Shown in pieces: positions 1-10,810 of a stretch of 64,000 nt of DNA. The translations under genes were made by a program, and so were the position numbers. The stretch is from Melastoma dodecandrum (taxonomy: Eukaryota > Streptophyta > Magnoliopsida > Myrtales > Melastomataceae). The DNA lies in NCBI GenBank assembly GCA_029817715.1, contig JARUPY010000321.1, positions 62,001 to 126,000 of the forward strand. The letters run 5' to 3'. Each line of letters starts with the position of its first letter. The stretch's first letter is position 1. The notes under the pieces are model-generated. The model was not told the origin of the DNA. It worked only from the letters and a program-made list of their open reading frames with translations, and searched no databases.

Positions 1-3000
1 TCATTTAGGCTTCGGAAAATGCAAGTTCGGAAGCACCAAGGTTCGGAGCATGCGGGATGCACAACCTTGCGTAAGTTGTGCGCGGGGTTCCTCCTTGTGC
101 AACGAAAGGGACCCGAATGTCAAATGTAGAACTCCAATTTTGAATAGTTTGGGAAGCATTTGGAGATCATTTAGGCTTCGGAAAATGCAAGTTCGGAAGC
201 ACCAAGGTTCGGAGCATGCGGGATGCACAGCCTTGCGTAAGTTGTGCGCGGGGTTCCTCATTGTGCAACGAAAGGGACCCGAATGTCAAATGTAGAACTC
301 CAATTTTGAATAGTTTGGGAAGCATTTGGGGATCATTTAGGCTTCGGAAAATGCAAGTTCGGAAGCACCAAGGTTCGGAGCATGCGGGATGCACAACCTT
401 GCGTAAGTTGTGCGCGGGGTTCCTCATTGTGCAACGAAAGGGCCCGAATGTCAAATGTAGAACTCCAATTTTGAATAGTTTGGGAAGCATTTGGGGATCA
501 TTTAGGCTTCGGAAAATGCAAGTTCGGAAGCACCAAGGTTCGGAGAATGCGGGATGCACAACCTTGCGTAAGTTGTGCGCGGGGTTCCTCATTGTGCAAC
601 GAAAGGGCCCGAATGTCAAATGTAGAACTCCAATTTTGAATAGTTTGGGAAGCATTTGGGGATCATTTAGGCTTCGGAAAATGCAAGTTCGGAAGCACCA
701 AGGTACGGAGCATGCGGGATGCACAACCTTGCGTAAGTTGTGCGCGGGGTTCCTCATTGTGCAACGAAAGGGACCCGAATGTCAAATGTAGAACTCCAAT
801 TTTGAATAGTTTGGGAAGCATTTGGGGATCATTTAGGCTTCGGAAAATGCAAGTTCGGAAGCACCAAGGTTCGGAGCATGCGGGATGCACAACCTTGCGT
901 AAGTTGTGCGCGGGGTTCCTCATTGTGCAACGAAAGGGACCCGAATGTCAAATGTAGAACTCCAATTTTGAATAGTTTGGGAAGAATTTGGGGATCATTT
1001 AGGCTTCGGAAAATGCAAGTTCGGAAGCACCAAGGTTCGGAGCATGCGGGATGCACAACCTTGCGTAAGTTGTGCGCGGGGTTCCTCATTGTGCAACGAA
1101 AGGGACCCGAATGTCAAATGTAGAACTCCAATTTTGAATAGTTTGGGAAGCATTTGGGGATCATTTAGGCTTCGGAAAATGCAAGTTCGGAAGCACCAAG
1201 GTTCGGAGCATGCGGGATGCACAACCTTGCGTAAGTTGTGCGCGGGGTTCCTCATTGTGCAACGAAAGGGACCCGAATGTCAAATGTAGAACTCCAATTT
1301 TGAATAGTTTCGGAAGAATTTGGGGAACATTTAGGCTTCGGAAAATGCAAGTTCGGAAGCACCAAGGTTCGGAGCATGCGGGATGCACAACCTTGCGTAA
1401 GTTGTGCGCGGGGTTCCTCATTGTGCAACGAAAGGGACCCGAATGTCAAATGTAGAACTCCAATTTTGAATAGTTTGGGAAGCATTTGGGGATCATGTAG
1501 GCTTCGGAAAATGCAAGTTCGGAAGCACCAAGGTTCGGAGCATGCGGGATGCACAACCTTGCGTAAGTTGTGCGCGGGGTTCCTCATTGTGCAACGAAAG
1601 GGACCCGAATGTCAAATGTAGAACTCCAATTTTGAATAGTTTGGGAAGCATTTGGGGATCATTTAGGCTTCGGAAAATGCAAGTTCGGAAGCACCAAGGT
1701 TCGGAGCATGCGGGATGCACAACCTTGCGTAAGTTGTGCGCGGGGTTCCTCATTGTGCAACGAAAGGGACCCAAATGTCAAATGTAGAACTCCAATTTTG
1801 AATAGTTTGGGAAGCATTTGGGTATCATTTAGGCTTCGGAGAAAGCAAGTTCGGAAGCACCGAGGTTCGGAGCATGCGGGATGCACAACCTTGCGTAAGT
1901 TGTGCGCGGGGTTCCTCATTGTGCAACGAAAGGGACCCGATTGTCAAATGTAGAACTCCAATTTTGAGCAGTTTGGGAAGCATTTAGGGATCATTTAGGC
2001 TTCGAAAAATGCAAGTTCGGAAGCACCAAGGTTCGGAGCATCCGGGATGCACAACCTTGCGTAAGTTGTGCGCGGGGTTCCTCATTGTGCAACGAAAGGG
2101 ACCCGAATGTCAAATGTAGAACTCCAATTTTGAATAGCTTGGGAAGCATTTGGGGATCATCTAGGCTTTGAAAAAGGCAAGTTCGGAAGCACCAAGGTTC
2201 GGAGCATGCGGGATGCACAACGTTGCGTAAGTTGTGCGCGGGGTTCCTCATTGTGCAACGAAAGGGACCCGAATGTCAAATGTAGAACTCCAATTTTGAA
2301 TAGTTTGGGAAGCATTTGGGGATCATTTAGGCTTCGGAAAATGCAAAATCGGAAGCACCACGGTTCGGAGCATGCGGGATGCACAACCTTGCCTAATTTG
2401 TGCGCGGGGTTCCTCATTGTGCAACGAAAGGGACCCGAATGTCAAATGTAGAACTCCAATTTTGAATAGTTTAGGAACCACTTGGGGATCATTTAGGCTT
2501 CGGAAAATGCAAGTTCGGAAGCACCAAGGTTCGGAGCATGCGGGATGCACAACGTTGCGTAAGTTCTGCGCGGGGGTCCTCATTGTGCAACGAAAGGGAC
2601 CCGAATGTCAAATGTAGAACTCCAATTTTGAATAGTTTGGGAAGCATTTGGGGATCATTTAGGCTTCGGAAAATGCAAGTTCGGAAGCACCAAGGTTCGG
2701 AGCATGCGGGATGCACAACCTTGCGTAAGTTGTGCGCGGGGTTCCTCATTGTGCAACGAAAGGGACCCGAATGTCAAATGTAGAACTCCAATTTTGAATA
2801 GTTTGGGAAGCATTTGGGGATCATTTAGGCTTCGGAAAATGCAAGTTCGGAAGCACCAAGGTTCGGAGCATGCGGGATGCACAACGTTGCGTAAGTTTTG
2901 CGCGGGGTTCCTCATTGTGCAACGAAAGGGACCCGAATGTCAAATGTAGAACTCCAGTTTTGAATAGTTTAGGAAGCATTTAGGAATCATTTAGGCTTCG

Positions 3001-3650
3001 GAAAATGCAAGTTCGGAAGCACCAAGGTTCGGAGCAAGCGGGATGCACAACCTTGCCTAAGTTGTGCGCGGGGTCCCTCATTGTGCAACGAAAGGGACCC
3101 GAATGTCAAATGTAGAACTCTAATTTTGAATAGTTTTGGAAGCATTTGGGGATCATTTAGGCTTCGGAAAAAGCAAGATCGGAAGCACGCCGGTTCGGAG
3201 CATGCGGGATGCACAACCTTACGTAAGTTGTGCGCAGGGTTCCTCATTGTGCAACGAAAGGGACCCGAATGTCAAATGTAGAACCCCAAATTTGAATAGT
3301 TTGTGAAGCATTTGGGGATCATCTAGGCTTCGAAAAATGCAAGTTCGGAAGCACCAAGGTTCGGAGCATGCGGGATGCACAACCTTGCGTAAGTTGTGCG
3401 CGGGGTTCCTCATTGTGCAACGAAAGGGACCCGAATGTCAAATGTAGAACTCCAATTTTGAATAGTTTGGGAAGCATTTGGGGATCATTTAGGCTTCGGA
3501 AAATGCAAGTTCGGAAGCACCAAGGTTCGGAGCATGCGGGATGCACAACCTTGCGTAAGTTGTGCGCGGGGTTCCTCATTGTGCAACGAAGGGGACCCGA
3601 ATGTCAAATGTAGAACTCCAATTTTGAATAGTTTGGGAAGCATTTGTTTG
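1..3650. repeat. Family A satellite array, 166-bp monomers (left block)
   Basis: About 22 head-to-tail monomers of 166 bp. Numbering the monomer from ATCATTTAGG, it carries three TTCGGA words (12-17, 27-32, 43-48), a CENP-B-box-like 17-mer (42-58), a 23-bp dyad (60-82), a GC-rich stretch (81-92), the junction GTGCAACGAAAGGG, and an AT-rich tail ending in GGAAGCATTTGGGG. Substitutions scatter through 1,800-3,300 (for example AAAGCAAG for AAATGCAAG near 1,850 and 3,170), so this part is older or less homogenised than the array beyond 8 kb. The window opens inside a monomer, so the array continues to the left. No gene is present; the short frames on both strands are by-products of the repeat. 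Confidence 0.97.
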
Positions 3651-5765
3651 ATCATTTAGGCTTTCGGAAAATGCAAGTTCGGAAGCACCAAGGTACGGAG
3701 CATGCGGGTATGCACACACTTGCATAAGTTTTGCGCTGGGTTCCTCCTTGTGCAAACGAAAAGGGACCCGAATGTCAAATGTTAGAACTCCAATTTTGAA
3801 TAGTTTTGGGAAGCATTTGGAAGATCATTTAGGCTTCGGAAAATGCAAGTTCGGAAGCACCAACGTTCGTAGCATGCGGGATGCACACCTTTGCGTAAGT
3901 TGTTCGCCGGGTGGAGATGTGGCATGCTGGGATCCTCATTGTGCAAGAACGAACAGGGACCACGAATGTCAAATGTAGAACTTCCCCCCCCATTTTGAAT
4001 AGTTTTTGTGGTAAGCATTTGTTGATCATTTAGGCTCCGGAAAATTCAAGTTCGGAAGCACCAAGGTACGGAGCATGCGGGATGCACAACCTTGCATAAG
4101 TTGTGCTTCTGGGTTCCTCCTATGTGCACACGAAAGGGACCCTTCGAATGTCAAATGTATAAACTCCAATTTTTGAATAGTTTGGGAAGCATTTGGGGAT
4201 CATTTAGGCTTCGGAAAATGCAAGTTCGGTAGCAACCAAGGTACGGAGCATGCGGGATGCACAACCTTGCATAAGGTTGTGCGCGGGGTTCCTCCTTGTG
4301 CAAACGAAAGGGACCCGAATGTCAAATGTAGAAGTACAAATTTGAATAGTTTGGGAAGCATTTGCGGATCATTAAGGCTTCGAAAAAAGCAAGTTCGGAA
4401 GCATCAAGGTTCGGAGCATGCGGTGATGCACAACCATGGCGTAAGTTGTGCGCGGGCTATCCTCATTGTCAAACGAAAGGTGACCCCCCGAATGTCAAAT
4501 TGAAGAACACCAATATTGAATAGTTTTCAGAGCATATGGGAATCATTTAGGCTTCGGAAAATGCCAGTTCGGAAGCACCAAGGTACGGAGCATGAGGATG
4601 CACACCCTTGCATAAGGTTTGCGCGGGGTTCCTCATTGGGCCAAACGAAAGGGACCCGAATTTCAAATGTTAAAACTAGAACTCCATATTGAGAATAGTT
4701 TGGGGAGGCATTTGGGGATCATTTAGGCTTTCCGAAAATGTCAAGTTCGGAAGCATCCAAGGTTTCGGAGCATGCGGGATGCACAACCTTGGCGATAAGT
4801 TGTGCGCGGGGTACCTCAATGAGCAAACGAAAGGGACCCGAATGTCAAATGTAGAACTCCAATTTTGAATAGTTTGGGAAGCATTGTTTGATCCATTTAG
4901 GCTTCGGGGGAAAATGCAAGTTCGGAAGCACCAAGGTTACGATCATGCTGCGATGCACAAACCTTGCATAAGTTGTGCGCGGGGTTCCTTCCTTGTGCAA
5001 ACGAAAGGGGACCCGAATGTCAAATTTAGAACTCCAATTTTGAAATAGTTTGGGAAGCATTTGGAGATCATTTAGGCTTCGGAAAATGCAAGTTCGGAAG
5101 CACCAAGGTTCGGTACCATGCGGGATGCACAACCTTGCGTAAGTTGTGCGCGATGGTTCCTCATTGTGCAACGACAAGCGGACCTGAATGTCAAATGTAG
5201 AAACCTCGTCCCAATTTTGAATAGTTTTGGAAGCATTTGTTGATCATTTAGGCTTCGGAAAATTCAATTCCGGAAGCACCAAGGTAACGGAGCATGCGGG
5301 ATGCACAACCTTGCATAAGTTGTGCGCGGTGTTCCGTCCTTGTGCAAACGAAAGGGACCCCGAATGTCAAATGTAGAACTCCCAATTTGAATAGTTTGGG
5401 AAGCATGTATTTGGGCATCCATTTAGTCCTTCGGACAATGCAAGTATCGGAAGCATCAATGGTTCGGAGCATGCTGGATGTCCACCACCTTGCTTAAGTT
5501 TGTGGCGCGGGCTTCCACCTTGTTCAAACAAAAGGGACCCCGAATGTCAAATGTTATAACTCCCAATTTTGAATAGCTTGGGAAGCAATATGAGATCATT
5601 TAGGCTTCGGAAAAATGCAAAGTTTCGAAGCACCAAGGTACGGGCCATGCGGGATGCACAACCTTGCATAAGTCGTGCGCGGGGTTCCTCCTTGTGCAAA
5701 CGAAATGGAACCCGAATGTCAAATGTAGAACTCCAATTTTGAATAGTTTGGGAAGCATTTGGGGA
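3651..5765. repeat. Indel-rich family A block (12 irregular monomers)
   Basis: Measured from one ATCATT to the next, the 12 units here are 173, 201, 174, 169, 174, 176, 173, 176, 176, 174, 178 and 170 bp, against 166 bp outside. The excess comes from many single-base or few-base insertions (for example an eight-C run at 3,984-3,991) rather than substitutions. The units share variants with each other: GGTACGGAGC for GGTTCGGAGC, TGCATAAG for TGCGTAAG, TCCTCCTTGTGC, and TGCAAACGAAAG with an extra A. The block is therefore a distinct subfamily related to the 167-bp units near 28 kb. Either it has genuinely decayed or it is poorly polished consensus sequence; the sequence alone cannot decide. Confidence 0.9.
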
Positions 5766-6942
5766 TCATTTAGGCTTCGGAAAATGCAAGTTCGGTAGCA
5801 CCAAGGTTCGGAGCATGCGGGATGCACAACGTTCGGTTAGTTGTGCACGGGGTTCCTCATTGTGCAACGAAAGGGACCCGAATGTCAAATGTAGAACTCC
5901 AATTTTGAATTGTTTAGGGAGCATTTGGGGATCATTTAGGCATCGGAAAATGCAAGTTTGGAAGCACCAAGGTTCGGAGCATGCGGGATGCACCACCTTG
6001 CGTAAGTTGTGCGCGGGGTTCCTCATTGTGCAACGAAAGGGACCCGAATGTCAAATGTAGAACTCCAAGTTTCAATAGTTTGAAAAGCATTTGGGGATCA
6101 TGTTAGGCTTCGGAAAATGCAAGTTCGGAAGCACGCAAGGTATCGGGAGCATTGCGGGATGCAGACAACGATGCGTAAGTTGTGCGCGGAGGTTCCTCAT
6201 TGTGCAACGAAAGGGTACCCGAATGTCAAATGTAGAACTCCAATATTGAATAAGTTTGGGAAGCATTTGGGGAATCCATTTAGGCTTTCGTAAAAATGCA
6301 AGTTCGAGAGAGCACCAGGTTTCGGAAGCATGCGGGATGCACAACCTTGCATAAGTTGTGCGCGGGGTTCCTCATTGTGCAACGAAAGGGACCCGAATGT
6401 CAGATGTAGAACTCCAATTTTGAATAGTTTGGGAAGCATTTGGGGATGATTTAGGCTTCGGAAAATGCAAGTTCGGAAGCCCCAAGGTTCGGAGCATGCG
6501 GGATGCACAACCTTGCGTAAGTTGTGCGCGGGGTTCCTCATTGTGCAACGAAAGGGACCCGAATGTCAAATGTAGAACTCCAAATTTGAATAGTTTGGGA
6601 AGCATTTGGGGTTCATTTAGGCTTCGGAAAATGCAAGTTCGGAAGCACCAGGTTTGGGAGCATGCGGGATGCACAACCATGCGTAAGTTGTGCGCGGGGT
6701 TCCTCATTGTGCAACGAAAGGGACCCGAATGTCAAATGTAGAACTCCAATTTTGAATAGTTTAGGAAGCATTTGCGGATCATTTAGCCTTCGGAAAATGC
6801 AAGTTCGGAAGCACCAAGGTTCGGAGCATGCGGGATGCACAACCATGCGTAAGTTGTGCGCAAGGTTCCTCATTGTGCAACGAAATGGACCCGAATGTCA
6901 AATGTAGAACTCCAATTTCGAATAGTATAAAAGCATTTGGGG
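5766..6942. repeat. Family A monomers, mostly regular, between indel-rich blocks
   Basis: About seven family A units. Those starting at 5,765, 5,931, 6,446 and 6,612 are close to 166 bp, but the two covering 6,097-6,446 are 177 and 172 bp, with insertions such as GGTATCGGGAGCATTGCGGG. Regular and irregular units therefore alternate within a few hundred bases. No gene or other element is visible. Confidence 0.9.
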
Positions 6943-7667
6943 ATCATTGAGGCTTCGAAACATGCAAGTTCGGAAGCACCAAGGTTCGGTGCATGCGGGA
7001 TGCACAACCATGCGTAAGTTGTGCGCGGGGTTCCTCATTGTGCAACGAAAGGGACCCGATTAAAATGTCAAATTTGGTTAGAACTCCAAGTTTATAAATA
7101 GTTTATGGGAAGCATTTGGGGATGATTTAGGCTTCGGGAAATGCATAGTTCGGGAACAGCACCAAGGTTCGGCGAGCATGCGGGGAATGCACAACCTTTG
7201 CGTTAAGTATGTGCGCGGCGGTTAAGCCTCATTGTGCCAAACGAAAGGAGACCCGAAATTGTCACATGTAAGAACTCAATTTTTGAATAGTTTTGGGAAG
7301 CATTTGGGGATCATTTAGGCTTTCGGAATAAATGGCAAGTTCGGAAGCACACAAGGTTCGGAGCTTTTCAGCGGGAATGCACAATCCATTTGGCGTAAGT
7401 TGTGTGCGCGGGGGTTCCCTTCATTGATAGCTAACGAAAGGGACCCGAATGTCAAATGTAGAACTCCACTTTTAAATAGTTTGGGAAGCAATTGGGGATC
7501 TTCTAGTCTTAGGAATAATGCATGTTCGGATAAGCACCAAGGTTCGGAGCATGCGGGATGCACAACCTTTCGTAAGTAGTGCGCGGGGTTCCTCATTGTG
7601 CAACGAAAGGGACCCGAATGTCAAATGTATAACTACAATTTTGAATAGTTTGTGATGCATTTGGGGA
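6943..7667. repeat. Second indel-rich family A block (4 monomers)
   Basis: Four units of 179, 188, 188 and 169 bp, with the same style of one- to three-base insertions as the 3.7-5.8 kb block (for example GGCGAGCATGCGGGGAATGC and TTTTCAGCGGGAATGC). Regular 166-bp spacing resumes at 7,667. Confidence 0.9.
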
Positions 7668-8869
7668 TCATCTAGGCTTCGGAAAATGCAAGTTCGGAAG
7701 CACCAAGGTTCAGAGCATGCGGGATGCACAACCTTGCGTAAGTAGTGCGCGGGGTTCCTCATTGTGCAACGAAAGGGACCCGAATGTCAAACGTAGAACT
7801 CCAATTTTGAATAGTTTGGGAAGCATTTGGGGATCATTTAGGCTTCGGAAAATGCAAGTTCGGAAGCACCAAGGTTCGGAGCATGCGGGATGCACAACCT
7901 TGCGTAAGTAGTGCGCGGGGTTCCTCATTGTGCAACGAAAGGGACCCGAATGTCAAATGTAGAACTCCAATTTTGAATAGTTTAGGAAGCATTTGGAGAT
8001 CATTTAGGCTTCGGAAAATGCAAGTTCGGAAGCACCAAGGTTCGGAGCATGCGGGATGCACAACCTTGCGTAAGTTCTGCGCGGGGTTCCTCATTGTGCA
8101 ACGAAAGGGACCCGAATGTCAAATGTAGAACTCCAATTTTGAATAGTTTGGGAAGCATTTGGGGATCATTTAGGCTTCGGAAAATGCAAGTTCGGAAGCA
8201 CCAAGGTTCGGAGCATGCGGGATGCACAACATTGCGTAAGTTGTGCGCGGGGTTCCTCATTGTGCAACGAAAGGGACCCGAATGTCAAACGTAGAACTCC
8301 AATTTTGAATAGTTTGGGAAGCATTTGGGGATCATTTAGGCTTCGGAAAATGCAAGTTCGGAAGCACCAAGGTTCGGAGCATGCGGGATGCACAACCTTG
8401 CGTAAGTAGTGCGCGGGGTTCCTCATTGTGCAACGAAAGGGACCCGAATGTAAAATGTAGATCACCAATTTTGAATAGTTTGGGAAGCATTTGGGGATCA
8501 TTTAGGCTTCGGAAAATGCAAGTTCGGAAGCACCAAGGTTCGGAGCATGCGGGATGCACAACCTTGCGTAAGTTGTGCGCGGGGTTCCTCATTGTGCAAC
8601 GAAAGGGACCCGAATGTCAAATGTAGAACTCCAATTTTGAATAGTTTAGGAAGCATTTGGGGATCATTTAGGCTTCGGAAAATGCAAGTTCGGAAGCACC
8701 AAGGTTCGGAGCATGCGGGATGCACAACCTTGCGTAAGTTGTGCGCGGGGTTCCTCATTGTGCAACGAAAGGGACCCGAATGTCAAATGTAGAACTCCAA
8801 TTTTGAATAGTTTGGGAAGCATTTGGGGATCATTTAGGCTTCGGAAAATGCAAGTTCGGAAGCACCAAG

Positions 8870-8886
8870 GTTCGGAGCATGCGGGA
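8870..8886 (+). other. CENP-B-box-like motif (family A example)
   Basis: GTTCGGAGCATGCGGGA. The mammalian CENP-B box is YTTCGTTGGAARCGGGA, and its essential positions are NTTCGNNNNANNCGGGN. All nine essential bases are present here (TTCG, A, CGGG at the right spacing), 12 of 17 positions overall. The motif recurs once in nearly every consensus-like monomer of both families; this entry is one example. Whether any protein binds it is unknown, since a CENP-B orthologue binding this site is established only in mammals. Confidence 0.6.
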
Positions 8887-8887
8887 T

Positions 8888-8910
8888 GCACAACCTTGCG
8901 TAAGTTGTGC
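8888..8910. other. Dyad symmetry / potential hairpin (family A example)
   Basis: Arms GCACAACCT and AAGTTGTGC around the 5-base loop TGCGT: seven outer base pairs are perfect, the eighth is a C/A mismatch, the ninth pairs. It begins two bases after the CENP-B-like motif. Centromeric satellites that lack CENP-B boxes have been reported to be enriched in short dyads able to form non-B DNA; here dyad and box-like motif sit together. Confidence 0.8.
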
Positions 8911-9874
8911 GCGGGGTTCCTCATTGTGCAACGAAAGGGACCCGAATGTCAAATGTAGAACTCCAATTTTGAATAGTTTGGGAAGCATTTGGGGATCATT
9001 TAGGCTTCGGAAAATGCAAGTTCGGAAGCACCAAGGTTCGGAGCATGCGGGATGCACAACCTTGCGTAAGTTGTGCGCGGGGTTCCTCATTGTGCAACGA
9101 AAGGGACCCGAATGTCAAATGTAGAACTCCAATTTTGAATAGTTTGGGAAGCATTTGGGGATCATTTAGGCTTCGGAAAATGCAAGTTCGGAAGCACCAA
9201 GGTTCGGAGCATGCGGGATGCACAACCTTGCGTAAGTTGTGCGCGGGGTTCCTCATTGTGCAACGAAAGGGACCCGAATGTCAAATGTAGAACTCCAATT
9301 TTGAATAGTTTGGGAAGCATTTGGGGATCATTTAGGCTTCGGAAAATGCAAGTTCGGAAGCACCAAGGTTCGGAGCATGCGGGATGCACAACCTTGCGTA
9401 AGTTGTGCGCGGGGTTCCTCATTGTGCAACGAAAGGGACCCGAATGTCAAATGTAGAACGCCAATTTTGAATAGTTTGGGAAGCATTTGGGGATCATTTA
9501 GGCTTCGGAAAATGCAAGTTCGGAAGCACCAAGGTTCGGAGCATGCGGGATGCACAACCTTGCGTAAGTTGTGCGCGGGGTTCCTCATTGTGCAACGAAA
9601 GGGACCCGAATGTCAAATGTAGAACTCCAATTTTGAATAGTTTGGGAAGCATTTGGGGATCATTTAGGCTTCGGAAAATGCAAGTTCGGAACCACCAAGG
9701 TTCGGAGCATGCGGGATGCACAACCTTGCGTAAGTTGTGCGCGGGGTTCCTCATTGTGCAACGAAAGGGACCCGAATGTCAAATGTAGAACTCCAATTTT
9801 GAATAGTTTGGGAAGCATTTGGGGATCATTTAGGCTTCGGAAAATGCAAGTTCGGAAGCACCAAGGTTCGGAGC

Positions 9875-10810
9875 ATGCGGGATGCACGACCTTGCGTAAG
9901 TTGTGCGCGGGGTTCCTCATTGTGCAACGAAAGGGACCCGAATGTCAAATGTAGAACTCCAATTTTGAATAGTTTGGGAAGCATTTGGGGATCATTTAGG
10001 CTTCGGAAAATGCAAGTTCGGAAGCACCAAGGTTCGGAGCATGCGGGATGCACAACCTTGCGTAAGTTGTGCGCGGGGTTCCTCATTGTGCAACGAAAGA
10101 GACCCGAATGTCAAAAGCAGAACTCCAATTTTGAATAGTTTGGGTAGCATTTGGGGATCATTTTGGCTTCGGAAAATGCAAGTTCGGAAGCACCAAGGTT
10201 CGGAGCATGCGGGATGCACAACCTTGCGTAAGTTGTGCGCGGGGTTCCTCATTGTGCAACGAAAGGGACCCGAATGTCAAATGTAGAACTCCAATTTTGA
10301 ATAGTTTGGGAAGCATTTGGGGATCATTTAGGCTTCGGAAAATGCAAGTTCGGAAGCACCAAGGTTCGGAGCATGCGGGATGCACAACCTTGCGTAAGTT
10401 GTGCGCGGGGTTCCTCATTGTGCAGCGAAGGGGACCCGAATGTCAAATGCAGAACTCCAATTTTGAATAGTTTGGGAAGCATTTGGGGATCATTTAGGCT
10501 TCGGAAAATGCAAGTTCGGAAGCACCAAGGTTCGGAGCATGCGGGATGCACAACCGTGCGTAAGTTGTGCGCGGGGTTCCTCATTGTGCAACGAAAGGGA
10601 CCCGAATGTCAAATGTAGAACTCCAATTTTGAATAGTTTGGGAAGCATTTGGGGATCATTTAGGCTTCGGAAAATGCAAGTTCGGAAGCACCAAGGTTCG
10701 GAGCATGCGGGATGCACAACCTTGCGTAAGTTGTGCGCGGGGTTCCTCATTGTGCAACGAAAGGGACCAGAATGTCAAATGCAGGACTCCAATTTTGAAT
10801 AGTTTGGGAA
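9875..10810. repeat. Dimeric (332-bp) higher-order patch in family A
   Basis: A variant reading GCAG instead of GTAG before the AACTCC segment occurs at 10,117, 10,449 and 10,781, exactly 332 bp (two monomers) apart, with normal GTAG in the intervening units. This is a short run of dimer order inside an otherwise monomeric array. Confidence 0.7.

Larger units (their letters stand above)
8829..8994. repeat. Representative family A consensus monomer (166 bp)
   Basis: This unit equals the consensus of the main block and serves as the reference. Within it: TTCGGA words at 8,840-8,845, 8,855-8,860 and 8,871-8,876; CENP-B-like 17-mer at 8,870-8,886; dyad at 8,888-8,910; GC-rich GCGCGGGG just after the dyad; A/B diagnostic junction GTGC|AACG in the 100-105 region of the monomer; AT-rich CCAATTTTGAATAGTTT toward the end. 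The unit length is close to one nucleosome plus short linker. Confidence 0.95.

Noticed and set aside
8870..8880. GGTTCGGAGC resembles the internal B box of tRNA genes, hinting at a SINE or tRNA origin
   Set aside because: There is one mismatch at a key position, no A box at the right spacing, no cloverleaf and no poly-A or poly-T end.
8881..8910. Rho-independent terminator or hairpin RNA from the dyad
   Set aside because: There is no U-tract, no associated gene and no bacterial context; the dyad is a satellite DNA feature.
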